Assembly: GCF_004307455.1 (NCBI RefSeq)
Contig: NZ_SEWX01000001.1
Location: 1 to 64,000 of the forward strand
Direction: 5' to 3'
Source: Aquirufa nivalisilvae
GTDB taxonomy: Bacteria > Bacteroidota > Bacteroidia > Cytophagales > Spirosomataceae
Length of the DNA stretch: 64,000 nt
Part shown: positions 36,487 through 45,353 of the stretch, one piece after another
How the letters are laid out: each line of letters opens with the position of its first letter
How positions within the stretch are numbered: position 1 is the first letter of the stretch
The notes under the pieces: generated by a model
The model's input: the letters and a program-made list of their open reading frames with translations, nothing else
Told to the model about the DNA's origin: nothing
Database searches by the model: none
Position numbers and translations under genes: made by a program

Positions 36487-37338
36487 TTACCTTGTAATTT
36501 TAAAAATACTGGATAAAATGTGTGTACTTTCGATTGGTTCATTGTCTGTGTTGATTATATCTTTTTTCTTTATAGTTATAAATCCAAACCAAAGTAAAAA
36601 ACGATTAAATGTTCTAATGGAATAACAATGATTAAACTGTCGATTTTCAGTGGAATAATCATCTTGAAAAAAAGTATAGAGGTTCGGAAAAGCTTTACCA
36701 TAAAGATCTGCATAAAAATTACTTGTTTGAACTTTATTGCCAAGCCTATCAAGTAAAATAACTGAAAATCCCCAACCAAATTGTCCAACAGGCACTTCTG
36801 GGTAAGCATCATTAAAGCTCCATGGGAACTTATGGACAAAAGCATTAAAAAACTTTTGAAACAATTGTTGCCGATTATTGGTCTCTAATAATTTAATTGT
36901 CGCTTTTTTCAGAGACAATATTCCGTTCGTTTTCTTAACTAACCCCGCCAATTCTGCCGTTAGCCTTGCACTTCTTATGGAAATACAATCTTCCTCTCGC
37001 CACAACTTATATAAACCTATTTCAATAAAATCGTCAAGTAAAAATCGTAAATCATATAGCTCAGTAATCACCTTCCGTGGCAAGGCTCCCAATGGTGTTA
37101 ATTTAATTTGTTTTTCCCGTTGAATGATTTTTAAATATGCTTCCACAATTCGGAAAAGTGGCATTTTATCTAGCGAGCTATCATCTATTATATCAAGAAA
37201 TTGGACAGGCGAATCCTTCCCTAATGCATCATAAAGTAAATACTTCATATCATTGGGGGAATAACCTAAGAAATCGTCTTCTGGTAAGTTATTCAGAGAT
37301 GAAATAATTTCTTCTATGTTATCAGGTGTATTCACCAT
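36487..37338 (-). CDS. Uncharacterised 283-residue protein
   Basis: I do not recognise a named family. The protein is soluble and mostly helical, without signal peptide or membrane spans. Visible stretches are DNIEEIISSLNNLP at the N-terminus, LTPLGALPRKVITELYD (about 101-117), which looks like a winged-helix segment, and GQFGWGFSVILLDRLG with FNHCYSIRTFNRFLLWFGFI in the C-terminal part. It lies with parDE in a short patch that is more AT-rich and has sloppier spacing than the flanking core genes, so it is probably an accessory gene. Confidence 0.6.
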   Translation of the reverse strand: MVNTPDNIEEIISSLNNLPEDDFLGYSPNDMKYLLYDALGKDSPVQFLDIIDDSSLDKMPLFRIVEAYLKIIQREKQIKLTPLGALPRKVITELYDLRFLLDDFIEIGLYKLWREEDCISIRSARLTAELAGLVKKTNGILSLKKATIKLLETNNRQQLFQKFFNAFVHKFPWSFNDAYPEVPVGQFGWGFSVILLDRLGNKVQTSNFYADLYGKAFPNLYTFFQDDYSTENRQFNHCYSIRTFNRFLLWFGFITIKKKDIINTDNEPIESTHILSSIFKITR

Positions 37339-37393
37339 TATATTGTATTTTTTCCTTTCAAATGAGAGAAGTAATTTGATATCATTTAATACA

Positions 37394-37417
37394 CTGAAAA
37401 AGTCAACAATTTTTCAG
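37394..37417. repeat. AT-rich hairpin upstream of the uncharacterised gene
   Basis: CTGAAAAA (37394-37401), an 8-nt loop, TTTTTCAG (37410-37417), in the 173-bp gap between the unknown gene and parE. It could be a weak terminator for parDE. Confidence 0.4.
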
Positions 37418-37511
37418 CTCATCGAATCTAACTAAAAAGCAAAACTTATTCAATAGCAAATTAGCAGCTTACTTATCTTATTATATTAGTGGGAAAGTAC
37501 ATTTTCTGACA

Positions 37512-37805
37512 CTAAAAATTACTTTTTAGATCCATCATTCCATGAAGAATTCTAATTACTTCAATTTCATTTTGAGATATTTTCGAGTACAAAATCAAAT
37601 GTTCGCCAGATTTATATCCCCAAATACCCCTACCTAACATTTCATAATTTCTTCCCAGATTTGGATTAATTGCTAATTCATGACATGAAGATAATAGTGA
37701 TTGATAATAAGAATCAGCTTGGTTTTCCGACCAGATTTTAACTGTATAAGTCCAAATGGAAGACAAGTCTTCTACTGCCTTATTCGTAAAGCAATACTTA
37801 GCCAT
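37512..37805 (-). CDS. parE: RelE/ParE-family toxin
   Basis: A 97-residue toxin from the ATG at 37805 (MAKYCFTNKAVEDLSSIWTYT). The hydrophobic helix-strand pattern, NPNLGRNYEML and the ending LILYSKISQNEIEVIRILHGMMD are typical of ParE, which poisons DNA gyrase. Residues 1-3 overlap the parD end by 8 bp, the normal antitoxin-first arrangement. Intact and probably active; gyrase as target is by family only. Confidence 0.9.
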   Translation of the reverse strand: MAKYCFTNKAVEDLSSIWTYTVKIWSENQADSYYQSLLSSCHELAINPNLGRNYEMLGRGIWGYKSGEHLILYSKISQNEIEVIRILHGMMDLKSNF

Positions 37806-38049
37806 TTGATTTCTTCCCAGCTTTGAGTGTTTGCAAATGTTTTTGAGGGTCAAAATTGACTGAACGACCACTTGCTATTCCATCATTAACAGCTTGCCTT
37901 AATGCAATAACCTTACTTTCCTCATCTTCTAGAAGTCGTAGACCTGCTCTAATTACCTCACTTGCATTAGAATAACGACCATCATTTACCGAACTTTGAA
38001 TAAAATTTTCAAAATGAATTCCTAGTGATACGGATGTATTTCTTCCCAT
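37798..38049 (-). CDS. parD: ParD-family ribbon-helix-helix antitoxin
   Basis: An 83-residue antitoxin from the ATG at 38049. MGRNTSVSLGIHFENFI forms the ribbon and first helix of an RHH fold and GRYSNASEVIRAGLRLLEDEE is the ParD signature; the C-terminal half should wrap ParE. A 17-bp palindrome upstream is the likely autoregulatory operator. An in-frame start at 38082 would add 11 residues and is less likely. Confidence 0.92.
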   Translation of the reverse strand: MGRNTSVSLGIHFENFIQSSVNDGRYSNASEVIRAGLRLLEDEESKVIALRQAVNDGIASGRSVNFDPQKHLQTLKAGKKSNG

Positions 38050-38075
38050 GATAAATTGATTTAACCGATTCGAAG

Positions 38076-38092
38076 TTACCAAATTTTGGTAA
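38076..38092. promoter_or_regulatory. Palindromic operator upstream of parD
   Basis: TTACCAAA-T-TTTGGTAA is a perfect palindrome with one central base, ending 27 bp before the parD ATG. RHH antitoxins commonly bind such sites to repress their own operon. Confidence 0.55.
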
Positions 38093-38260
38093 TTTATTTA
38101 ACTACTTACTCATTTTATGAGTTATCTGATACTCGAATATCTGGATAGAAAAAGAAGGGCCATATTTCAAATGAATATTATATTTCATCAGTAATTAAAT
38201 ACTCTAGGTTGCTATTCAACCCCTTCCCAAAAACTCTTTCTATTTTTTTAAACCGAATGC

Positions 38261-38290
38261 TTTGTTAAAAATATTTTTTTTGTACCTTTG
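38261..38290 (+). promoter_or_regulatory. rpmH promoter
   Basis: TTTG (38261-38264), 18 bp, TACCTTTG (38283-38290), 44 bp before rpmH. The leader folds ATTCGAA (38299-38305), TCAGT, TTCGAAT (38311-38317). Confidence 0.75.
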
Positions 38291-38334
38291 CAAACCCAAT
38301 TCGAATCAGTTTCGAATATTTAAATGTTAAAGAA

Positions 38335-38490
38335 ATGAAAAGAACTTTTCAACCTTCGGTTAAAAAAAGAAAAAATAAGCACGGATTCCGTGAGCGTATG
38401 TCTACAGCTAATGGTCGTCGTGTGTTAACAGCACGTCGCGCTAAAGGTCGTCACAAACTTTCAGTTTCTGACGAAAAGAGAGGAAAATAA
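38335..38490 (+). CDS. rpmH: 50S ribosomal protein L34
   Basis: A 51-residue basic protein [22 protein letters not shown]...[21 protein letters not shown], the classic L34 sequence. It heads the rpmH-rnpA-ctpA-tsaB-DUF2480 run, with rnpA in its conserved place. A strong promoter with a short hairpin in the leader lies upstream. Confidence 0.97.
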   Translation: MKRTFQPSVKKRKNKHGFRERMSTANGRRVLTARRAKGRHKLSVSDEKRGK

Positions 38491-38550
38491 GCCTTAGATC
38501 TTAGGAAAGAAGATTTCAGGTTAGCTTAGTTGTACAACAAGTTTCATGCT

Positions 38551-38955
38551 GTGAAGTTTACTTTTCAAAAATCCGAGCGACTTACGCAAGTCAAAATCAT
38601 AGATTCACTATTCCAAAAGGATAGTCAAATCGTAGCACAACGGTTTGTCTATCCTTTTCGAGTTTTATATCAATTTGGCCCTCAGCCATTAGAATTTCCA
38701 CAAATTCTTATTTCCGTCCCAAAGCGCAAGTTCAAAAAAGCCGTAGATCGGAATCTCATCAAAAGAAGAATCCGAGAAGCTTACCGTTTGAACAAAACCT
38801 TTCACCTAGGAGAAGGCAAAGAGAAATTACCAGATTTTCTGGCTTTTGTTTATATTGCTTCTACGATTGAGCCATTTGATCGGATCAATAAAAAAATGCA
38901 GCAAGTCTTGCACGAATTTAGCAATACCAAAAAAGATGCCACAGAAATCTCCTAA
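38551..38955 (+). CDS. rnpA: Ribonuclease P protein component
   Basis: Protein subunit of RNase P for tRNA 5' processing. A GTG start at 38551 gives MKFTFQKSERLTQ, the usual family beginning, and 134 residues; a TTG at 38530 would add 7. The RNR-type motif KFKKAVDRNLIKRRIREAYR is intact. It follows rpmH by 60 bp and overlaps ctpA by 20 bp. No yidD follows, unlike many bacteria. Confidence 0.93.
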   Translation: MKFTFQKSERLTQVKIIDSLFQKDSQIVAQRFVYPFRVLYQFGPQPLEFPQILISVPKRKFKKAVDRNLIKRRIREAYRLNKTFHLGEGKEKLPDFLAFVYIASTIEPFDRINKKMQQVLHEFSNTKKDATEIS

Positions 38956-40606
38956 GTCCATCAAAAATTGGCTCATCGCCTCCCTTTCAGGAATCAGTAT
39001 CATATGCATCTTAGCATTTAGCTCCCCAGGAGATCGTTTCTTTGAGATTGCCAAGAACCTGGATATCTATGCCTCTGTTTTCAAGGAATTGAATAAATTT
39101 TATGTAGATGAAGTTAACCCCAATCAGGCGGTAAAGACTTCCATCGATGCTTTATTAAAAAGTTTTGATCCATATACCGTCTTTTATCCTGAAGATGAGT
39201 TGGAGGATTTCTTAACAATGACAACTGGGAAATATCAAGGAATTGGTATCATTCTTGCAGAAATCAATGATACCTACCGCATTTCATTCATTGAAGAAAA
39301 TAGTCCTGCATTAAAAGTAGGATTGGGCATTGGTGATCAAATCTTATCTGTCAACGGTATCGCACTTTCTGATAAACCTGAAGCAGATCCTTCCAAACTT
39401 TTACGTGGTCAAGCCGGTACTAAAATTTTGGTTAAAGTGATTAAAAATGGACAAACAACTCCACAAGAAATTAGTATAAATCGAGAAACTGTTCAAATCA
39501 AAAATGTAGTTTATTCTGGGATCATTCAACCTGGTGTAGGTTATATTTTATTAGAGGATTTTAATGCATCCGCTGCCAAAGAATTAAAAAATGCCTTACA
39601 GAGTTTGAAGCAAGCGGGAATGAAAAAGTTGATTTTGGACTTGAGAGAGAACCCGGGTGGACTTTTAACTCAGGCCGTGGATATTTGTAATTTATTCCTC
39701 CCCAAAGACTCAGAAGTAGTTTCAACTCGCGGAAAAGTGGAAGAATGGAACAAGACCTATAATGCCCTAAACCCCAGCATGGAGCCTGAATTGCCTTTAA
39801 TCATATTGATTAATAATCATTCTGCTTCTGCTTCCGAAATCGTGGCAGGTGTCATGCAGGATTATGACCGAGCCGTATTAATTGGTCAAAAAAGCTTTGG
39901 AAAAGGCCTCGTTCAAGTTACCAGAGATTTACCTTTTCGAACAAAAATGAAGATCACTACGGCAAAATATTATATTCCAAGTGGCCGTTGTATTCAAGCC
40001 ATCGATTATCAACATAGAAATCCAGATGGTAGTGCTGTGGCCTTAAAAGATTCAAATAGTAAGACATTTTATACTAAAAATCACCGTAAAGTTGTAGATG
40101 GAGGTGGAATAACTCCTGATATTACGGTGGATAAACTTACTACTTCTTCATTTACGATTGCCCTACAAAAGCAACATATGATCTTCTTATATGCTTGTTA
40201 TTTCCGCAGCAACCATCCCAATATTCCTCCTGCCAAGGATTTTAGTTTAAATACGACGGAATATCAAGCCTTTTGTACTTGGTTGAAAAAGCAAAATTTC
40301 AAGTTTGAAAGTCAAATTGAAAAACAATTCCATATCATCAGTGAATTGGCCAAAAAAGACAAATCCTATGCCAACATGGAGCCCTCCTTGCAAAATTTCA
40401 GAAAAGAATGGGCTTCAAATATTGACCGGGAATTATCGGCCTATCAGTCAGATATCAGTACGTTGTTAGAACAAGAGATTGTCCAACATTATTACCTCCA
40501 AAAAGGGATGAATGAGTGGTCATTTTCAAAAGACCCATCCATTAGGGAGGCTTTAAAATTATTTGAACAGAATAATCGTTTTCAATCGATATTGGCAGGA
40601 AAATAA
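38936..40606 (+). CDS. ctpA: S41 family C-terminal processing peptidase
   Basis: A periplasmic serine protease of 556 residues from the ATG at 38936, inside the end of rnpA. N-terminal membrane anchor (about 13-29), PDZ domain (about 95-185: GKYQGIGIILAE, GDQILSVNG), then the S41 domain with NNHSASASEIVAG (catalytic Ser) and GQKSFGKGLVQ (catalytic Lys). The C-terminal 150 residues are helical. Substrates unknown; family members trim envelope proteins. Confidence 0.93.
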   Translation: MPQKSPKSIKNWLIASLSGISIICILAFSSPGDRFFEIAKNLDIYASVFKELNKFYVDEVNPNQAVKTSIDALLKSFDPYTVFYPEDELEDFLTMTTGKYQGIGIILAEINDTYRISFIEENSPALKVGLGIGDQILSVNGIALSDKPEADPSKLLRGQAGTKILVKVIKNGQTTPQEISINRETVQIKNVVYSGIIQPGVGYILLEDFNASAAKELKNALQSLKQAGMKKLILDLRENPGGLLTQAVDICNLFLPKDSEVVSTRGKVEEWNKTYNALNPSMEPELPLIILINNHSASASEIVAGVMQDYDRAVLIGQKSFGKGLVQVTRDLPFRTKMKITTAKYYIPSGRCIQAIDYQHRNPDGSAVALKDSNSKTFYTKNHRKVVDGGGITPDITVDKLTTSSFTIALQKQHMIFLYACYFRSNHPNIPPAKDFSLNTTEYQAFCTWLKKQNFKFESQIEKQFHIISELAKKDKSYANMEPSLQNFRKEWASNIDRELSAYQSDISTLLEQEIVQHYYLQKGMNEWSFSKDPSIREALKLFEQNNRFQSILAGK

Positions 40607-40607
40607 C

Positions 40608-41303
40608 ATGAATTTGATTCTTAGTATAGAAACATCTACGCCAACTTGCTCCGTGGCAATACATCAAAACGGAGAGTTAATTGCTCAAAAATTAATTGTA
40701 GAAGAAGGTGGACATTCGAAACAAGTCACCGTTTTAATTGATACGCTATTACAAGAAAATGGAAAGAATTTATCCCAAGTTGAGGCAATTGCTGTATCCA
40801 TGGGACCGGGATCTTACACAGGTTTAAGAATTGGCTTAGCCACGGCAAAAGGATTATGTTTTGGATTGGACATTCCTTTAATAGCATTACCTACTTTAAA
40901 AATACTAGCACAAGGTTTCCGTCAGAATCAACAAGTACAATCTCCCGTTCGTTTACTTCCCATGCTTGATGCAAGAAGAATGGAAGTTTATGCAGCCTGT
41001 TATGAATTAGAAGATTTGAAAGAGGTACAAGCCTCTAAAGCCGTCATTTTAGATGAAAATTCATTTGCTGAAATACAAGGCATAACTTTAATGGCCTTTG
41101 GCAATGGAGCTGAAAAATGGCAAAACACCTGCCAACATCCTAATATTCAATTTGTTAAAGAACCTTTATTTCCAGAAGCACAATATATGGGAGCTTTAGC
41201 TTATCTAGAATATTTGAACAAAAACTTCCAAGATTTGGTTAGCTTAGAACCCGATTATTTGAAAGAATTCATGGGGACCCAGCCAAAAAATAAAGCATTG
41301 TAA
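40608..41303 (+). CDS. tsaB: tRNA t6A biosynthesis protein TsaB
   Basis: A 231-residue ASKHA-fold protein that partners TsaD and TsaE to make N6-threonylcarbamoyladenosine in tRNA. ILSIETSTPTCSVAI at the start and VSMGPGSYTGLRIGLATAKGL (about 64-84) are diagnostic. Start is 1 bp after the ctpA stop; the stop overlaps the next gene by one base (TAATG). Confidence 0.94.
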   Translation: MNLILSIETSTPTCSVAIHQNGELIAQKLIVEEGGHSKQVTVLIDTLLQENGKNLSQVEAIAVSMGPGSYTGLRIGLATAKGLCFGLDIPLIALPTLKILAQGFRQNQQVQSPVRLLPMLDARRMEVYAACYELEDLKEVQASKAVILDENSFAEIQGITLMAFGNGAEKWQNTCQHPNIQFVKEPLFPEAQYMGALAYLEYLNKNFQDLVSLEPDYLKEFMGTQPKNKAL

Positions 41304-41812
41304 TGGAAGAAGAAATCGTCAATCGAGTAAAACAAAGTGGTTTAATTCAATTGGACTTGGAAGAAATGCGTGTTCCTGGTGAAAGAATTTTTCTCGACAT
41401 TAAGCCTCAGTTATTCATGGAATTGGTTTTGAAAGAAAAAGACTTTCGTATTTTCCTAGCTGAACATGACTGGGCTAGCTATCAAGATAAACATGTCGCC
41501 GTAGGGTGTAGTAATGATGCCATTATACCCACTTGGGCATTTATGCTTTTAAGTATACATCTTAGTCCATATGCTAAAACAATTGCATTTGGAACCTTAG
41601 AAGATTTAGAAAAAATTCTGTTCAAACAATGTATTGATGAGTTGAATACTCAAGATTTAGCAGGTGCAAGAGTCGTGATAAAAGGATGTTCTAAAGAGAC
41701 TGTTCCTACTGATGCCTATGTCCAAATTGCTCATAAACTTCAACCATTAGTCAAGAGTTTGTTCTTTGGCGAACCCTGCAGCACAGTACCTCTTTTTAAG
41801 AAGAAATCATAA
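41303..41812 (+). CDS. DUF2480 family protein
   Basis: A 169-residue cytosolic protein with the conserved segments SGLIQLDLEEM, GERIFLDIKPQLFMELVLKEKDFR and VGCSNDAIIPTWAFMLL. The family is confined mainly to Bacteroidota and has no known function. Its start overlaps the tsaB stop, so it is translationally coupled; a role in tRNA or translation could be guessed from context only. Confidence 0.85.
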   Translation: MEEEIVNRVKQSGLIQLDLEEMRVPGERIFLDIKPQLFMELVLKEKDFRIFLAEHDWASYQDKHVAVGCSNDAIIPTWAFMLLSIHLSPYAKTIAFGTLEDLEKILFKQCIDELNTQDLAGARVVIKGCSKETVPTDAYVQIAHKLQPLVKSLFFGEPCSTVPLFKKKS

Positions 41813-41887
41813 ATTCTTCCTGTTATTTACACGCATTTTGAATATCAACTTATTGGACAATAAGTATAAAATCTCATTCGTTTTGAC

Positions 41888-41920
41888 AACGCTGTCAAGG
41901 TTTGGAACCTTGACAGCGTT
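41888..41920. repeat. 33-bp palindrome, second copy of the family at 3929
   Basis: Perfect 15-bp arms (AACGCTGTCAAGGTT at 41888-41902, complement at 41906-41920) enclose TGG. It shares the TGTCAA, TTT, GAA, TTGACA core and exact geometry with 3929-3961, while the variable arm positions differ in paired fashion. It lies between convergent genes. Confidence 0.75.
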
Positions 41921-41929
41921 AGGAAAAAA

Positions 41930-44900
41930 TCACTTCAATTTTTGCTTAATCTTCTCCATGTACTGCATCACTTTTTGCTGATAATATGGCAATAGCTCCA
42001 CAGGTACATTTTGGAATAAATCACGATTCTCTTTTTGTCTTTTAAGGAAAGGAACCAAGTTGGGAGGAGGGTTTTCTTTCCATTTTTGCAAAGCTGTTTT
42101 AGATTCCCTTTTCGGGTCTTCACCTTGTTCTTTTAACGCCTTTTCTGCTTCCATCAATCGTGGAAGCATTTGATCTTGTCTTTGCTGCATGGAATTATTC
42201 AAGCGTTTATTCACCAAATCCGACTCGTTTTTATCCATATCTTTGATTAAGTCTGACAGCGATTTTTGTAAACCTTGATTTCCTGGCTGACCTTGCAATT
42301 CATTCAATTTTTGTTCCATTTCCTGACGAATCTGAGCCTGTTCCTCCGCCATTTTAATCAATTCCTCATTGGTAATCATCATGGGCTGAGAACCCATTTT
42401 CCTCGCTTTCTGATTTAATTGCTGTTGCCTTTGCCCCCAATTACCTTTTGAATTTCCTTTCGACTTACCTTTTTTACCTGATTTAGCTTGAGCTGCTTGG
42501 TCTTGAACTTGCCTTAATAAGTCCGATAGCAAAACAGCCAACTGATTAGTCGCTGCCATGGCTTCTTGCTGCCTTACAGGTACAATATCCCACTTACGCT
42601 CTTTCATCATGCGAGATGCTTCCTGCATCCTTTGTTTCATGTTGGCCGTTTCTTTCGTGATGGTTTGTGACAAAGGCATCAATTTTTTACCTAAAGAAAT
42701 CAGACTATCTTCTAAAATAATGGCCATCTCTCCTAGCTTATTTTGCTCCTGAGCTATTTGTCTTACTGCCACGTCCCCAGCTGGAATCTTTTTATAAGCT
42801 TTCATGATCCGTTCTTGATCAAAGGATAGTTGCAACAAATCCTCCATCAACAAGCGAAGTTGAGCTAAATTCAAGGCCACTTCCATGGATTCTTGCTGCT
42901 CTTGTTGCTCCTCCAATTTTTTGGCCAACTTTTTCATTTTTTCGGCAGCTTTCTTCTGATTCGTTTCTGCTTGTTTAGATTGCTTATTGTCCAAATTTTC
43001 TTTTGCATTATCTAAATTTTCCTCCATCTCCTCCTGCAATTTCTCTTCCTTATCTAAATCCTGCTCACCTGGGATCTCCTTTTTTTCTTGAGCAATTTCA
43101 TCCAACTTTTTCCTTTCTTCTTCCACCTCTTTATTTAAGGCTTCTTGTTGTTTCGCTAAATCTTGTTCATTTTTCCCGTTGTTCTTTTCACTTAATTCCT
43201 CCTGCTTTTTGGCTAATCCCTTCCAACGTGAAATGGATTCATCCAGCATTTTTTCTACTTTCAATTCCTGATAAAACTGCTGCAATCTTTCTAATTCCCG
43301 CTCCATATTCTTCCCTTGGTTTCGCATTTGATCCAAATGTTTTTGCCATAGGGTTGCCGACTCTTTTTCCCAATTCTTCAACAAGGCATCTCTGCGCTTT
43401 TCCATATCAGGATCCCACAGTTGAGAAATCATTTTCTGTAAGTTTTCCATCTTTTTCATCCAAGTAGGATCCACTTGCTGGAAACTCATTTGCTGACCCA
43501 TCCACTGTTCTTGCATCTTTTTCAGCTCATCAATGGTCTTTTTCAAGGCTGTTTCTTTGTCTAAAACTTCTTGTAGTGCTTTCAAATCAACTTCCTTTCC
43601 CAATTGTACACGCTTGGTTAATTCATTGATTTCTTGCTTCATATTTTGTGCCTTTTGCAAGGAATTCAACACTTGCTTCTCTGCTTGATCAGCCTGTTGA
43701 TCCATTTTTTGCTCTAAGCGTTTTAACTCAGGAAACTCCCATATCTGCATGCTTGTTTGAGTCCACTTGGGCCCATGTAACCCATCTTGATCTGATACTT
43801 CTACTCGATAATGTACTTGATCTCCTGGCTGCAAAGCCAAGGAGTCTAATCGCCATATATATTCCACCTCAAATCGCTTAGCTCCCGTTTGAATAGGGAT
43901 CCATTGCGTTTTTTTCGTGGAGAAACCTGCTGCATTTTTTCGTTTAATTTGATATCCTAAACGCATTTGACCCAAAGCATAATCATCCTCAATCAAAGCA
44001 TTCAGCACACGAAAACGATAATAAAGTGTATCCTCTAACCATTGAGTCTGCAAATTGGGCTTTTGATCTAAAATCACCTCAATAGGTTGCATAACACTTT
44101 TTTGTACAGGCATCTGCGCATTTTGAGCTACCACTTGATAGCTCGTGCTTTGACTAATCGTCCGAGTTAATTGATAATTCGTTTTTAATAAATTAGGGCT
44201 CGCCCAGTCAACCGTTGATTTATTCTGAAATTGAATCCCTAATTGCTGTGCGCTTTCAGAGGTCATATCCCAACGAACAATGGTCCCTTCTGGGATTTTT
44301 AAAGGTATTGCCTGATGGATGGTTTCATTCGTCTTTTTCAAATAGCTTGGATAGATCAAATGAATCGTCATTTCTTTTAAACCAGGCCGATGAACTAAAG
44401 GCAAAAGCTGAGGCTCTGAAAAATACCCTCCTGCTTCAAACTGCATCCATTTTTCAACTTGAACGGGTGGAATAACTCCTCGGAACTGATGTACTTTTTC
44501 AGTCGGGTTTAATGAAATTCGTTCTCCATCCCAATGCAAAAACATTTCACTGGGTAAATTTTTACCCCTTAATTCCACTAGAAATTCTGTGTTTTCTCCT
44601 GCTACAGCTTGAAAAGGTTGATTAACTACAACAAAATCAAAAGGCAATTCTTTAGGGTAATGAAATGAGTAATTCCAAATTCGTAAACTTGGTTTCCTAA
44701 ACAAATTGGGGAAGGTGATTTGTCCTATTCCCAATACAGCAAAAAGGCCTAAAAACAAGAAAAATGATTTCTTCAATTCCGATAATTGAATAAATTCTTC
44801 CCAGTGATATTGTTTCAAAAAGGCTTGCTTCTCTTCAATGGCAGCCTGCCACAACTCCAAGGAATGTTCGGGTGCTTGGTTTTGCAGCTGCAGCACATTA

Positions 44901-45223
44901 ATCAATGCATCAGCATGTTCCTTAGGTAAGTAGTGACCTAAACTGATGGCTAGTCGATAGTAATCCGCTTGATCCAAAGAACGGAATAAATCCCAGCAAG
45001 GTTTTCGAACAAAAAATAGAAGAATCCCCGTTGAGCCCACAAAGAAAGTGGCTAAAAACACTCCTCGAATAGTAGAAGAAAACCAGGCCAAGTATTCAAG
45101 TAAAATCAAGAAAAATGCCAAACTTAAAACCCAGATCGCAGCATGTAACAATGCTCTCCACAACTCCTTTCGAGAAAGTTGTCTATGATAGTTTCGTAAT
45201 TGGTTTTGAAGCGGATTGTACAC
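41930..45223 (-). CDS. DUF4175 family large membrane protein
   Basis: A 1097-residue protein. The N-terminus has two adjacent membrane helices (about 20-70) and a third near 150-165; then an extracytoplasmic beta-rich part (about 190-480). From about 500 to the end it is almost entirely charged Gln/Glu/Lys coiled coil. This fits the DUF4175 family of Bacteroidota. Function is unknown. The neighbouring genes give no clue; a possible -7 (one mismatch) lies at 45295-45302 on the minus strand. Confidence 0.8.
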   Translation of the reverse strand: MYNPLQNQLRNYHRQLSRKELWRALLHAAIWVLSLAFFLILLEYLAWFSSTIRGVFLATFFVGSTGILLFFVRKPCWDLFRSLDQADYYRLAISLGHYLPKEHADALINVLQLQNQAPEHSLELWQAAIEEKQAFLKQYHWEEFIQLSELKKSFFLFLGLFAVLGIGQITFPNLFRKPSLRIWNYSFHYPKELPFDFVVVNQPFQAVAGENTEFLVELRGKNLPSEMFLHWDGERISLNPTEKVHQFRGVIPPVQVEKWMQFEAGGYFSEPQLLPLVHRPGLKEMTIHLIYPSYLKKTNETIHQAIPLKIPEGTIVRWDMTSESAQQLGIQFQNKSTVDWASPNLLKTNYQLTRTISQSTSYQVVAQNAQMPVQKSVMQPIEVILDQKPNLQTQWLEDTLYYRFRVLNALIEDDYALGQMRLGYQIKRKNAAGFSTKKTQWIPIQTGAKRFEVEYIWRLDSLALQPGDQVHYRVEVSDQDGLHGPKWTQTSMQIWEFPELKRLEQKMDQQADQAEKQVLNSLQKAQNMKQEINELTKRVQLGKEVDLKALQEVLDKETALKKTIDELKKMQEQWMGQQMSFQQVDPTWMKKMENLQKMISQLWDPDMEKRRDALLKNWEKESATLWQKHLDQMRNQGKNMERELERLQQFYQELKVEKMLDESISRWKGLAKKQEELSEKNNGKNEQDLAKQQEALNKEVEEERKKLDEIAQEKKEIPGEQDLDKEEKLQEEMEENLDNAKENLDNKQSKQAETNQKKAAEKMKKLAKKLEEQQEQQESMEVALNLAQLRLLMEDLLQLSFDQERIMKAYKKIPAGDVAVRQIAQEQNKLGEMAIILEDSLISLGKKLMPLSQTITKETANMKQRMQEASRMMKERKWDIVPVRQQEAMAATNQLAVLLSDLLRQVQDQAAQAKSGKKGKSKGNSKGNWGQRQQQLNQKARKMGSQPMMITNEELIKMAEEQAQIRQEMEQKLNELQGQPGNQGLQKSLSDLIKDMDKNESDLVNKRLNNSMQQRQDQMLPRLMEAEKALKEQGEDPKRESKTALQKWKENPPPNLVPFLKRQKENRDLFQNVPVELLPYYQQKVMQYMEKIKQKLK

Positions 45224-45327
45224 AGGTTTTTCTAATCAGAACTAGTCAGAACTTGAAAATACGAATTTTCATACGCATCCCATTCATGATGCGGCAAAAT
45301 AAAATTGCCCATGAGTTTCAATTTTGG

Positions 45328-45335
45328 TATTTTTG
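45328..45335 (+). promoter_or_regulatory. -7 element of the fructosamine-kinase-like gene
   Basis: TATTTTTG matches TAnnTTTG, 18 bp before the ATG at 45354. No -33 element at normal spacing. Confidence 0.45.
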
Positions 45336-45353
45336 AAGAATATTGAGTCCAGC

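Noticed and set aside
43003-43467. Long open frame on the plus strand inside the DUF4175 gene
   Set aside because: It is antisense to the Gln/Glu/Lys coiled coil, has no start signal, and its Leu/Pro/Phe-rich translation is just the complement of the repeat-like coding sequence.
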